This document shows, in pieces, positions 34,493-41,933 of a DNA stretch of 64,000 bases. Each line of letters starts with the position of its first letter. Position 1 is the first letter of the stretch. Source of the stretch: Desulfobacillus sp041396245 (lineage in GTDB: Bacteria; Pseudomonadota; Gammaproteobacteria; Burkholderiales; Rhodocyclaceae). Location of the stretch: assembly GCA_041396245.1 (NCBI GenBank), contig JAWKYW010000013.1, forward strand, positions 28,289 to 92,288, in the 5' to 3' direction. Under the pieces are notes generated by a model that did not search any database, was not told the DNA's origin, and saw only the letters and a list, made by a program, of their open reading frames with translations. The position numbers and the translations under genes were made by a program.

Positions 34493-35821
34493 CACATCTG
34501 TCCGGTAGTTTTTGATGTCACTTGGCTGCAACCCAATAATGGCGCGGATTTTGACGTGATGCTCGATTCCGACGATTTGAAATCGCAAGCGGTTTTTGCC
34601 CCGTATCGTTGCCGGTTTTCCCGGCAAACGAGGCAACGCCATGAATCGCGGCCAGTCGGTTTTCGCGCAGCTGTTGGGATTTGTGCCTTTCGGCCACTTC
34701 GAGCATCTGGTCGATCGCTTTGCGTCGAACCGCGGGATCAGGCACTTCTCGGCCTGGAACCATTTCATCTGCATCGCCTATTCCCAACTCACCCGGCGCG
34801 AGGGCTTGCGCGATCTGGTGGCTTGCCTGAACTCGCAGCGAGCCAAGCTCTACCACATCGGAATTCGCGGCAGGATATCCCGCTCCACCCTGGCCGATGC
34901 CAACGAGCGACGCGACTGGCGGTTGTTCGAGGCGCTCGGCCATCGCTTGATTGCCATCGCGGTCGAACTGCATCAGGACGAGGACGTCGGTCTGGGTCTG
35001 AAGGAACCACTCTACGCGCTGGATTCGACGACCATCGATCTGTGTCTGACGCTGTTCCCGTGGGCGGACTTCCGCTCGACCAAGGCGGCCGTCAAGGCCC
35101 ACACCATCGTCGATCTGCGTGGCGCCATTCCCGTTTTCGTCCATATCACGACCGGCAAGGTGCACGACGTCAATGTGCTCGACCTGATCCACTGGCCGGC
35201 GGGCGCGATCGCCGTCGTCGACCGCGGCTACCTCGATTTCGCCAGGCTGCAATCGCTGCATCAACGCCAAGTCTCCTTCGTCATCCGTGCCAAGGACAAT
35301 CTGCGCTACACCTGGGTCGCCTCGCGCGGTCGACAAATCGACGGGTCTGCGCAGCGATCAGAGCATCCTGCTCGCCACACCGAAATCGAAACTCGCCTAC
35401 CCCGACCGCTTGCGCCGCGTATCCTTCCGCGATCCCGAAACCGACAAGTTCCTCGTCTTCCTGACCAATCGCTTCGATCTGCCGGCGCTCACCATCGCCG
35501 AGATTTATCGCAAGCGCTGGCAGGTCGAAACCTTTTTCAAGTGGATCAAGCAGAACCTGTCGATCAAGCATTTCTTCGGCAACTCCCTCAACGCCGTCAA
35601 GTCGCAAATCTGGATCGCCGTCTGCGTCTATCTCATCGTCATCATCGCGCGCAAGCGACTGAACCTCCCCGCTTCGCCACAGCTCCTGCTGAACATTTTC
35701 GAGGTCAATATGTTCGAGAAAATCCCAATCGATCAACTGGTTGCCAGCGCAGTATTGAATTTCGACGACCACCTCGTGGATAACCAGATGTTTTTGTTCT
35801 GAAATCTACCGGACAGATGTG
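34493..35821 (+). mobile_element. IS4-family insertion sequence within intI
   Basis: 1,329-bp element. Ends are a perfect 16-bp inverted repeat, CACATCTGTCCGGTAG at 34493 and its complement ending at 35821. Flanks carry the 9-bp direct duplication GAATTTCCT at 34484–34492 and 35822–35830. It contains a single transposase reading frame, itself frameshifted. Transposase type resembles the ISPepr1 subgroup (family judgement). Confidence 0.93.
34641..35802 (+). pseudogene. IS4-family transposase, frameshifted
   Basis: N-terminal part from ATG 34641 has a DUF4372-like domain (MNRGQSVFAQLLGFVPFGHF), the first DDE Asp in ALDSTTIDL and the second in AVVDRGYLDF. At about 35328 the frame must shift by +1/-2: the first frame reads WVASRGRQI while the next reads AVDKSTGLRSDQS, the expected continuation. 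The second part carries the YREK-type motif YRKRWQVETFFKWIK with the catalytic Glu and runs to 35802, 19 bases before the element's end. A two-base deletion within GCGCGG explains the break, or a sequencing error. Confidence 0.85.
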
Positions 35822-36106
35822 GAATTTCCTGATCCAGAAACGGTAGGCCTCCTCAGTGCGCCGGCTGTAATGACGGCGCCGGCAGGTGGCGGAAACCTGG
35901 TCGAGCAGGCGAGGGCGGTTGGGGTTCGGCTGACCCCATAAGTGTCACTCCTTGTTGATGAAAATGCAGAAACCTAGCCGGTGAGCGCGGCCTTGCCAAG
36001 CTGTCCGTACTATTGGGGGTTAATAGGCGGGCGCAAATTCACCTGAATACTTGCAAATCAGATGGATAACATCATAATATGACTGCAACATTATTAATTG
36101 ATATAC

Positions 36107-36120
36107 GGACCCATGGGTCC
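36107..36120. repeat. Perfect 14-bp palindrome next to attI core
   Basis: GGACCCATGGGTCC, 11 bases before the attI GTTGGGC core and about 170 bases upstream of the intI start. The surrounding 35,990–36,125 stretch is AT-rich and otherwise without a gene; it should hold attI accessory sites and the intI and cassette promoters, which I cannot place with confidence. Confidence 0.6.
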
Positions 36121-36131
36121 TTCTAATAACT

Positions 36132-36138
36132 GTTGGGC
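36132..36138 (+). other. attI: attI-type recombination core
   Basis: GTTGGGC fits the GTTRRRY core. It is the first such core after the intI 5' end and directly precedes cassette 1, so it marks the attI/cassette junction (cleavage between G and TT). Confidence 0.75.
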
Positions 36139-36146
36139 CTCATAAG

Positions 36147-36764
36147 ATGCGCTTACGATCCGCAGTTCTGCTCTTCGCAAGTTCCGTTGCCAGTCTCGTG
36201 GTTGAGGCCGCCGGCTTCGACATCAGTTTCTACGGGGCACCACCGACGTTTCCTCCTGGTCGGAGGTTGTCCATCGTTGCTGGTGTCAATCCCGGAGTTC
36301 CAGTCGTCTTTGACCTTTCGGATTCAAGTCGCGTTGTTCTAAGGCCCGCAACGGAAGGTGAAACGCCTACGGAGGCGCAACCTCTATTTAAGTTCGAGTG
36401 GCGTGAGGACAAGTCGGCTCGTTTCTACAGGCTTGCCCCATCTACGCTGCTAGCTGAACTCTCCGCGGCAAATGCGACGGATACGGCATCTACCGAGGGA
36501 AAGGATTTCGAGCAGAAAGCGCTACAGCAATACCTTCGCCAGGGCGAAGTTCTCCGCGCGTGCCTACCTCCAACCAAACCATTTCGTGGGAGCCTCACGT
36601 TCTTCATTGTCGTTGGTGCAAACGGCAAGCTCGACAACGCTCTTGTTCAGCCCGAGGGGGCCATTGCAGAGTGCATCCTGGAGCAAGCGAAGGATGCAAC
36701 ATTTGGTTTGCCGCCAAGCGCACGTCCGTTCACAGCCAAGGCAGATATTCGTGTCACACAATGA
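36147..36764 (+). CDS. Cassette 1: secreted hypothetical protein
   Basis: 205 residues. Signal peptide at about residues 1–21 (MRLRSAVLLFASSVASLVVEA). The mature protein has no motif I recognise; its C-terminal 70 residues (RGSLTFFIVVGANGKLDNALV... CILEQAKDATFGLPPSARPF) resemble the TonB-C/AgmX-type C-terminal fold, suggesting a periplasmic binding domain. First cassette after attI, hence nearest the presumed array promoter. Base composition is clearly lower in GC than the chromosomal genes. Confidence 0.75.
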   Translation: MRLRSAVLLFASSVASLVVEAAGFDISFYGAPPTFPPGRRLSIVAGVNPGVPVVFDLSDSSRVVLRPATEGETPTEAQPLFKFEWREDKSARFYRLAPSTLLAELSAANATDTASTEGKDFEQKALQQYLRQGEVLRACLPPTKPFRGSLTFFIVVGANGKLDNALVQPEGAIAECILEQAKDATFGLPPSARPFTAKADIRVTQ

Positions 36765-36770
36765 CCTGAG

Positions 36771-36839
36771 GCCCAACCCATCATTCGAGCGGACCTTGCG
36801 CGAAAAGCCGCGCAAGTCCGCTCAATTCAGACGTTGGGC
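36771..36839 (+). repeat. attC: attC site 1
   Basis: 69 bp from GCCCAAC (R'') to GTTGGGC (R'). Internal arms GAGCGGACCTTGCGCG / CGCGCAAGTCCGCTC fold into the attC hairpin with an unpaired base. Confidence 0.9.
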
Positions 36840-36867
36840 GTCACAGACAAACCCTATTTACCCACTC

Positions 36868-37446
36868 ATGAAGATACTCATCGCCACTGCATTGGCTCTG
36901 AACCTCTGTGCTGCTTACGGGCAAGAACTCGAACGAGCCTCGCCGCAATGTGATGCCGACTTACAGGAGCAAGCCCGTCAAGGTGCCGACCGGGGTGACC
37001 CCAGGCAAATCTACCTTATGGCTCGATACCTCAGCACGGGAAAATGTATGCCCGGCGACGGGAAGCAGGCAGTTCATCTCTATTTGAAGGCTGCGAGTCT
37101 TGGCTATGCGCCTGCGCGCTACAACCTTGGAATAGTCGCGGCTGGCAATCAGGATTTCACATCGGCTGAAGGCCACTTTTTTGAAGGTGCTCGGCTCGGT
37201 CACCGTGGATGTGAGTTGCAGCTCGGCATTCTCTATTCGCTCGTACCTCCGCCGGTCGGAGATGACCGCAAGGCCTATGCATGGCTGCTCTTGACGGCAT
37301 CACGTCACGAACCGATATCGAGGGAAGCATCTGAGTTGCTCGCAAAAGTGCGTGCCCGAATCTCTGACCAAGCGCGTGTTCAAGCAGAGACGCTGTCCGC
37401 AAAGCTTAGCGCGGACTTTGGGAAGATCACACCGTTCGCGCAATGA
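36868..37446 (+). CDS. Cassette 2: secreted Sel1-repeat protein
   Basis: 192 residues from ATG 36868. Signal peptide MKILIATALALNLCAAYG. Residues about 30–150 contain Sel1/TPR-like repeats: DLQEQARQGADRGDPRQIYLMARYL, AVHLYLKAASLGYAPARYNLGIVA, AEGHFFEGARLGHRGCELQLGILY, KAYAWLLLTASR. Sel1 proteins usually mediate protein–protein contacts. No partner is evident. Confidence 0.8.
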   Translation: MKILIATALALNLCAAYGQELERASPQCDADLQEQARQGADRGDPRQIYLMARYLSTGKCMPGDGKQAVHLYLKAASLGYAPARYNLGIVAAGNQDFTSAEGHFFEGARLGHRGCELQLGILYSLVPPPVGDDRKAYAWLLLTASRHEPISREASELLAKVRARISDQARVQAETLSAKLSADFGKITPFAQ

Positions 37447-37447
37447 C

Positions 37448-37518
37448 GCCCAACCCATCCATCAACACGGACGCTGCGCGATGAAGCCGCGCAGCGCCGG
37501 TTATGTCAGACGTTCGGC
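37448..37518 (+). repeat. attC: attC site 2
   Basis: 71 bp from GCCCAAC to GTTCGGC. Inner arms GCTGCGCG–ATGAAG–CCGCGCAGC are the common core of this array. Confidence 0.9.
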
Positions 37519-37543
37519 GTCATACTCTTTTCGGAGCACGTTC

Positions 37544-38410
37544 TTGAATCTCAGCCTACTTCGCGTCCTGAAAGTGGTTGCAGCTGCCGCTGTTCTGCTA
37601 GTTCCCTCGGGATATGCTTGCGCCGACGAAGCATCGTTCACAAAGCAAATTGCGGATCGTTTGTTGCGGGAGCTACCCGGCCTACAGGTCGAAATTGCCA
37701 GTCCTCTGACATTGAAGATCAACCAGGCCGACGGGGCCCACATCCTTCAGGCCAATCTGGATCGTATCTTTGCCTTTTGTTCCAAAGCCGCGGAGCAATG
37801 TGACGCTGCCACATCTCAGTACATTGCGGGTGTTTCGGGTGCGGTGAAGGATCGCATCCGTCCTATCGAGCCATCGATGATTCGCCTCAACGTCAGGCCA
37901 CGCAAAGGCCTGCAATCGGCTCAACAGCAACTTCCGCCCGATGCGCCGCGCATTGTCCTGCGCCCGTTCGCTGGCGATCTTGCGCTTACTGCCGTCCTCG
38001 ACTTCCCAACGGCTATGCGAATGTTTACGAACGAGGATGCGAAGAAACTTGGGATGAGCGAAGATCAGGCCATTGAGATCGGACGGAACAACCTCCGTGC
38101 AACACTCAAACCAATCTCTGACTTTCCCCCGCCAACCGCCGAGCAATCTTTTCGCTATCTGGGTGACAGTCCCTACGAGTCATCTCGAATGATCCTGCAT
38201 TCCGAATGGGCGCCTGTGGCGAAAGCGCTGGGTGGCTCACTGATTGTCGGCGTCCCGTCGTCCAACCTGCTCGTTTACGGTCGCGGAGATTCCGAGCTTG
38301 CCGTTGACGCCATTCGCGCCTTTGTCCGCGATGCCGTCCGCAAGACGGATCGGCCGCTTTCAACCTCATTGTTCCGCTGGACCGAGAACGGTTGGGAAGA
38401 GGTGCGGTAG
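37544..38410 (+). CDS. Cassette 3: secreted DUF1444-like protein
   Basis: 288 residues. TTG 37544 with GGAG eight bases upstream gives a signal peptide LNLSLLRVLKVVAAAAVLLVPSGYACA; no ATG fits. The body resembles DUF1444 (YtpQ): RIVLRPFAGDLALTAVLDFPTAMRMFTNEDAKKLGMSEDQAIEIGRNNLRATL, then GGSLIVGVPSSNLLVYGRGDS in parts. DUF1444 proteins are normally cytosolic in Firmicutes, so an exported version is unusual. Function unknown. Confidence 0.75.
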   Translation: MNLSLLRVLKVVAAAAVLLVPSGYACADEASFTKQIADRLLRELPGLQVEIASPLTLKINQADGAHILQANLDRIFAFCSKAAEQCDAATSQYIAGVSGAVKDRIRPIEPSMIRLNVRPRKGLQSAQQQLPPDAPRIVLRPFAGDLALTAVLDFPTAMRMFTNEDAKKLGMSEDQAIEIGRNNLRATLKPISDFPPPTAEQSFRYLGDSPYESSRMILHSEWAPVAKALGGSLIVGVPSSNLLVYGRGDSELAVDAIRAFVRDAVRKTDRPLSTSLFRWTENGWEEVR

Positions 38411-38417
38411 CGATGAC

Positions 38418-38486
38418 GCCGAACCCATCATTCCACCGGACCTTGCGCATAAAGCCGCGCAAGGCCGGTGAATTCAGACGTTCGGG
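38418..38486 (+). repeat. attC: attC site 3
   Basis: 69 bp from GCCGAAC to GTTCGGG; arms CACCGG/CCGGTG and CCTTGCGC/GCGCAAGG flank a short loop. Confidence 0.85.
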
Positions 38487-38492
38487 ATCTGC

Positions 38493-38780
38493 ATGAAATT
38501 GATTCTGGCGATTATCGTTATCCCGCCAATTCTTTTCTTCTTTGGCCAGGAGTTTGGGCTAATCCCTAGCGGCACCGCCGGTTACGCGGCAGCAACATCC
38601 GTCGCGATCGTCCAAGGAATTGTTTTGGTGCCGGTAGTCGTAATCTACGGGTATCGCGTCTTTCAAGCTCCGCAGAAGTATATTTCGCTTAAATCGGTTT
38701 CACTAATCGACTACGCCCTCATCGGCGCACTTCTATTCTTGGTTGTCCTTGGAGTCATCTCAAAACATGGCAATTTTTAG
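38493..38780 (+). CDS. Cassette 4: small membrane protein
   Basis: 95 residues, three predicted membrane segments (about 2–22, 35–55, 70–90). Family not recognised. It starts 7 bases after attC 3, so cassette and gene have nearly the same ends. Confidence 0.7.
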   Translation: MKLILAIIVIPPILFFFGQEFGLIPSGTAGYAAATSVAIVQGIVLVPVVVIYGYRVFQAPQKYISLKSVSLIDYALIGALLFLVVLGVISKHGNF

Positions 38781-38786
38781 GCCGCT

Positions 38787-38855
38787 CCCGAACCCGGCGC
38801 TCAACCGGACGCTGCGCGATAAAGCCGCGCAGCGCCGGTTAGCTCTACGTTAGGG
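38787..38855 (+). repeat. attC: attC site 4
   Basis: 69 bp from CCCGAAC to GTTAGGG, with the core GCTGCGCGATAAAGCCGCGCAGC. Confidence 0.88.
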
Positions 38856-38862
38856 TTCTCCC

Positions 38863-39471
38863 GTGACAACACGCACGAACTTCGTCCTCGTTGACTTTGA
38901 GAATGTCCAGCCAAAGGACATTGGCTTGCTCAAGGATGGCCCGTTCAAGGTCAAGGTTTTCCTCGGCCCCAATCAATCCAAGATTCCCGTTTCTCTAGCT
39001 GCGGCACTTCAATCGCTTGGCGAAGGTGCCGAATACATCATTCTTGAATCTGCCGGAAACAATGCCCTTGATTTTCACATCGCTTATTACATCGGGGTTT
39101 TGTCTGCTTTCGAACCAACTGCTTTCTTCCACGTCATCTCGAAGGATTCTGGGTTCGACCCGCTGCTGAAATACCTCAAGGGGAGGAAAATCTTCGCCCA
39201 ACGGTCCACCTGCATTGCAGACATTCCCTATTTCAAACCTACGCTTCCTGCCGCACCCGAGGCCCAAGTAGAGGCTGTGATTGCCGATCTTGTTCGCCGC
39301 AAAGCATCGAAGCCGAGAACGCAAAAAACCTTACTGAGCACACTTCACGCGCTTTTCAAGAAGGAGCTTTCCGAGCAGCAGCTTGCCACGTTGTTTTCTG
39401 AGCTATGCAAACGCGGCATCGTCAAGGTAGAGGGCACAAAGGTTTCTTATGCTTTGCCAACCGAACCCTAA
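38863..39471 (+). CDS. Cassette 5: NYN/PIN-type nuclease candidate
   Basis: 202 residues from GTG 38863. NFVLVDFENVQPKDI at the N-terminus is the NYN/PIN first acidic motif (D-x-E-N), with a second acidic site in NNALDFHIAYYIG and a third in VISKDSGFDPLLKYL. The C-terminal 60 residues look like a winged-helix or OST-HTH-like extension (LLSTLHALFKKELSEQQLATLF). An RNase is likely by family. No antitoxin is encoded beside it, unlike VapC. The TAA stop lies inside attC 5. Confidence 0.8.
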   Translation: MTTRTNFVLVDFENVQPKDIGLLKDGPFKVKVFLGPNQSKIPVSLAAALQSLGEGAEYIILESAGNNALDFHIAYYIGVLSAFEPTAFFHVISKDSGFDPLLKYLKGRKIFAQRSTCIADIPYFKPTLPAAPEAQVEAVIADLVRRKASKPRTQKTLLSTLHALFKKELSEQQLATLFSELCKRGIVKVEGTKVSYALPTEP

Positions 39472-39537
39472 CACTGCGCTCCAGTGGGACGCTCCGCCGG
39501 CAAGCCGGCTTCGCGCCCCTGAGCTTCGACGTTGGGC
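39466..39537 (+). repeat. attC: attC site 5
   Basis: 72 bp from CCCTAAC to GTTGGGC; inner stem CCGCCGGC/GCCGGC. Includes the stop codon of cassette gene 5. Confidence 0.85.
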
Positions 39538-39546
39538 ATCACATCA

Positions 39547-39861
39547 ATGAACCATACAACGACACACTCTCCAGCAAGTAACAGCTATCGAATGTTTGCT
39601 GCCGCATGTGTCGTACATTCCGCTGTTGTCTTGGCTCTCTGGGCTGCCACGTTTCTGGCTGACCTCGATCTTCTCTCAGGCAAAACATGGCTTGCCTTTG
39701 CCTGGCTTTGGCTCATCTGGCCCGTTGTACTGTTCATTCGCCGAGAAGGCTCAATATCTCGGTTTGCTTATCCGGTTCTAATCGGTGCAGTTATGCTCAT
39801 GCCTTGCATACCGGTTGCTTTCACCTACACCGTTTGGTCTCTTGAAGGGTTCGCGCCTTAA
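39547..39861 (+). CDS. Cassette 6: small membrane protein
   Basis: 104 residues from ATG 39547 (an in-frame GTG-like start at 39532 would lie in the attC core). Three predicted membrane segments, about 17–40, 47–64 and 74–98. Family not recognised. About 75 bases separate the stop from the next attC, with no further frame of note. Confidence 0.65.
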   Translation: MNHTTTHSPASNSYRMFAAACVVHSAVVLALWAATFLADLDLLSGKTWLAFAWLWLIWPVVLFIRREGSISRFAYPVLIGAVMLMPCIPVAFTYTVWSLEGFAP

Positions 39862-39936
39862 CATGCCAATCCACGCCATGTCGCGGAGACTGACTTTTCA
39901 TTTTTCTCGCCTTCGCGCGCTATCCCATACGCCTAT

Positions 39937-40032
39937 GCCCAACATGGCGGTCGAGAGGGACGGCCTGCAAGCTGCGCTTGCAGGTTCCCTCCGCGCTTCG
40001 CGCTCCGGCCGCCCCTCACCTCTACGTTAGGC
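39937..40032 (+). repeat. attC: attC site 6 (long type)
   Basis: 96 bp from GCCCAAC to GTTAGGC. Long type with an inner GCAAGCTGCGCTTGC stem-loop and an additional GCGCTTCGCGC hairpin. Confidence 0.88.
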
Positions 40033-40041
40033 CTTTCGAAC

Positions 40042-40479
40042 GTGCGCGCCATTCGCATACTTCTTCAAATAATCTTTGGGCTTCTCTCCGCGCTCGTAAT
40101 TTTTGTCTTTCTCAGGGCACCAAACGCAGATTACGCTTCCAACCTCGGAATGCTGGCATTCTTCGTCGTGATTATTCTTGTGCTTGGTCCGTGGTGGCCC
40201 AGCCAGGAACACATCGAGCATTGGAGTCAGAAGTGGAAATTGCAGCTTCCCACTGACGATCAACAGGTCGCCATCTATGTCGTCAATTTCCTTGGTGCTG
40301 CATACGGCATTTACAAAGCCTGGGACCGTTACACCAACCCAACAACGGAACTCTGGCGCCTTGAAAGGACCGCCTACGCACTTGCTGGAACGAACGGAGT
40401 AGTGGCCTTCTGGGTCTTTCTCGCCCTCGCGTGCCTAGCCTATGGAATGGGTGCCTATGCCAAGACAAGAAAGGCCTAA
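40042..40479 (+). CDS. Cassette 7: membrane protein
   Basis: 145 residues from GTG 40042. Four hydrophobic segments (about 5–24, 34–52, 75–94, 118–138) with a soluble loop SQEHIEHWSQKWKLQLP between the second and third. Family not recognised. Stop overlaps attC 7. Confidence 0.65.
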   Translation: MRAIRILLQIIFGLLSALVIFVFLRAPNADYASNLGMLAFFVVIILVLGPWWPSQEHIEHWSQKWKLQLPTDDQQVAIYVVNFLGAAYGIYKAWDRYTNPTTELWRLERTAYALAGTNGVVAFWVFLALACLAYGMGAYAKTRKA

Positions 40480-40572
40480 CCCGCCGGTCGAGAGGGACCG
40501 CCGGCAAGCAGGGCTTGCCGGTTCCCTCCGCGGCTTCGCCGCTCCGGCGGCCCCTCACCTAGCACGTTAGAA
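40474..40572 (+). repeat. attC: attC site 7 (long type)
   Basis: 99 bp from GCCTAAC to GTTAGAA. Shares most of its sequence with sites 6 and 14: GGCAAGC..GCTTGCC, then a GCGGCTTCGCCGC hairpin. Confidence 0.88.
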
Positions 40573-40577
40573 CTGCT

Positions 40578-41009
40578 ATGACCCATACCTACTCGATTGC
40601 AAAGATTCTTGTTTCTGTTTCAGCCGCGTTGCTCATGCTCGGTTGCCAGCGAAGCGACCCGCACTTCGGCACTCCTGCGCCAACTGGCTCGTCTGTGCAA
40701 ATCGCTTCGGTCTCGCCAAGCGTTGGAGAGCCGCTCCATGTCGGAGAGAAAGTGAAGCTGAAGGTTGATGTCAATTACACGCTCACTGGCGAATCAGGAA
40801 CGCTTGCTCTGATAGTGCAGGCTGCCGACAACTCGGCCATCTCTCAGAACTTCGAGGTAGTAACAAAGGGGAGTGGAAAAGCAACCTTGGAGGCCGAGTT
40901 CATTGTCCCAAGCACGAAGGCAATCCAACTATTTACGCCTCTGTCCGCTCAAGGGCAGAGTTCAACATCTACTGTCGAGAGCAGGGCATTCAAGGTGGTC
41001 GCCAAGTGA
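40578..41009 (+). CDS. Cassette 8: lipoprotein
   Basis: 143 residues. Signal with lipobox LMLGC (Cys23). The mature part is a beta-rich domain with an immunoglobulin-like look (VGEKVKLKVDVNYTLTGESGTLALIVQ). No family recognised; secreted lipid-anchored protein by the signal. Confidence 0.7.
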   Translation: MTHTYSIAKILVSVSAALLMLGCQRSDPHFGTPAPTGSSVQIASVSPSVGEPLHVGEKVKLKVDVNYTLTGESGTLALIVQAADNSAISQNFEVVTKGSGKATLEAEFIVPSTKAIQLFTPLSAQGQSSTSTVESRAFKVVAK

Positions 41010-41016
41010 CTCGCAG

Positions 41017-41103
41017 TTCTAACCTGGCGGTCGACCTCGCTCCCTCCGGTCGCTGGACGCTGCGCGATGAAGCCGCGCAGCGCCGGTCACCTCTACGTTA
41101 GCA
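41017..41103 (+). repeat. attC: attC site 8
   Basis: 87 bp from TTCTAAC to GTTAGCA with the core GCTGCGCGATGAAGCCGCGCAGC and a longer left arm than sites 1–4. Confidence 0.85.
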
Positions 41104-41121
41104 CTCTCAAATGGACATCAC

Positions 41122-41853
41122 GTGACTTATCCAGTTGGAACAACGGTATATGTCCCTGTCTCGTTACTCCCGGATGGCGAACGCTATCCGACATCGCTGT
41201 ACCAGACGCCAGTCACGGCTGTACAAGATCGTTCAGCGAAAGTACGACTCCGCGATGGCGCTGATTCCGATTGGATTGCAACGTCAAAACTTCATCGGAA
41301 TGCCGGCATTGTCATTGTCTCTGTCGGAGACTTCGGTACTGAAGAGACCCTGCTAAACCCTCTATCGAAGAGCGTCCTTCAGTTTTGTCGCCTATTGCTT
41401 GATGATTCGTCTGTCACTCATCTTCGGGTTAGAGCTATTGGCGAGTTGGGGAAATGGTGGAAGCTTAATCACGCTGCGTACAGTTACATTGTGTTCATTG
41501 GCCATGGCGCACCGGATAGCATTCATTTCGGATATGGCGGCGCAAGAACGCCAGAGCATTTCGGTATGCGCGTATTTTCAATCGCCACAGAGAAGAAGAC
41601 CGTTATTTCTCTCTGCTGTGAAACGGGGAAGGCGGCATTCTCCAAAAAGTTTTCTGGGCTGTCGTCGTGTGGACACTTGATCGCACCATTTCACTCCATC
41701 CACGGCGCAATCGCATCGCAGTTTCTCCAGACCTATATGTGTTGGCAATTGCTTCACGGGAAATCCACTACGGTAGCGTTCAAGAAGGCTGCGGAAACCG
41801 TTCCCGGTAAAGACATTTTTCGACTTTGGCGAAATGGGAAACATGTCGCCTAA
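41122..41853 (+). CDS. Cassette 9: CHAT/caspase-like protease candidate
   Basis: 243 residues from GTG 41122. Residues 1–60 are a beta-rich N-terminal region. The remainder follows the CHAT (caspase HetF-associated) pattern: strand plus His in YIVFIGHGAPDSI (His128), then strand plus Cys in VISLCCETGKAAF (Cys165/Cys166; compare the family's LSACETG), and a C-terminal LLHGKSTTVAFKKAAE helix like the ..G.s...AL..A ending of CHAT domains. So a cysteine protease with a His-Cys dyad is plausible. No TPR partner or substrate gene is adjacent. A four-codon ORF (ATG 41111 to TGA 41125) ends across the GTG start, suggesting translational coupling. Confidence 0.6.
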   Translation: MTYPVGTTVYVPVSLLPDGERYPTSLYQTPVTAVQDRSAKVRLRDGADSDWIATSKLHRNAGIVIVSVGDFGTEETLLNPLSKSVLQFCRLLLDDSSVTHLRVRAIGELGKWWKLNHAAYSYIVFIGHGAPDSIHFGYGGARTPEHFGMRVFSIATEKKTVISLCCETGKAAFSKKFSGLSSCGHLIAPFHSIHGAIASQFLQTYMCWQLLHGKSTTVAFKKAAETVPGKDIFRLWRNGKHVA

Positions 41854-41856
41854 GAG

Positions 41857-41926
41857 TGCTAACCCGGCGGTGCAGGGGACGCTGCGCGATAAAGCCGCGC
41901 AGCGTCCCTGACCTTGAACGTTAAGC
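41857..41926 (+). repeat. attC: attC site 9
   Basis: 70 bp from TGCTAAC to GTTAAGC; core GGGACGCTGCGCG–ATAAAG–CCGCGCAGCGTCCC is an uninterrupted perfect stem. Confidence 0.9.
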
Positions 41927-41933
41927 ATCACTC

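Larger units (their letters stand above)
33626..35939 (-). pseudogene. intI: Integron integrase, disrupted by an IS
   Basis: Tyrosine recombinase of the IntI type in two pieces: N-terminal part 35822–35939 and C-terminal part 33626–34492. Joining them across one 9-bp duplication restores one frame, RTEEAYRFWIRKFIFFHG. C-terminal part shows VPVVLTRDEV, MYGAGLRVHECVTLRVKDID (Arg box I), the IntI-specific extra helix region ALARKYPAASASLAWQYVFPS, HCLRHSFATHLL (HxxR) and the nucleophile in TTMIYTHVL. A good start (AAGGAG, 8 bases, ATG 35939) is one base out of frame with the body: ATGGGG would need to be ATGGG. So the gene carries an insertion and probably a +1 shift, and is non-functional as read. 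It faces away from the cassette array, as intI does. Confidence 0.93.

Noticed and set aside
35940..36106. LexA box controlling intI
   Set aside because: I looked for CTGT-N8-ACAG between intI and the first cassette and found no convincing match.
36771..41926. attC hairpins as intrinsic terminators
   Set aside because: They are strong stems between genes but lack T tracts and have conserved recombination cores at both ends.
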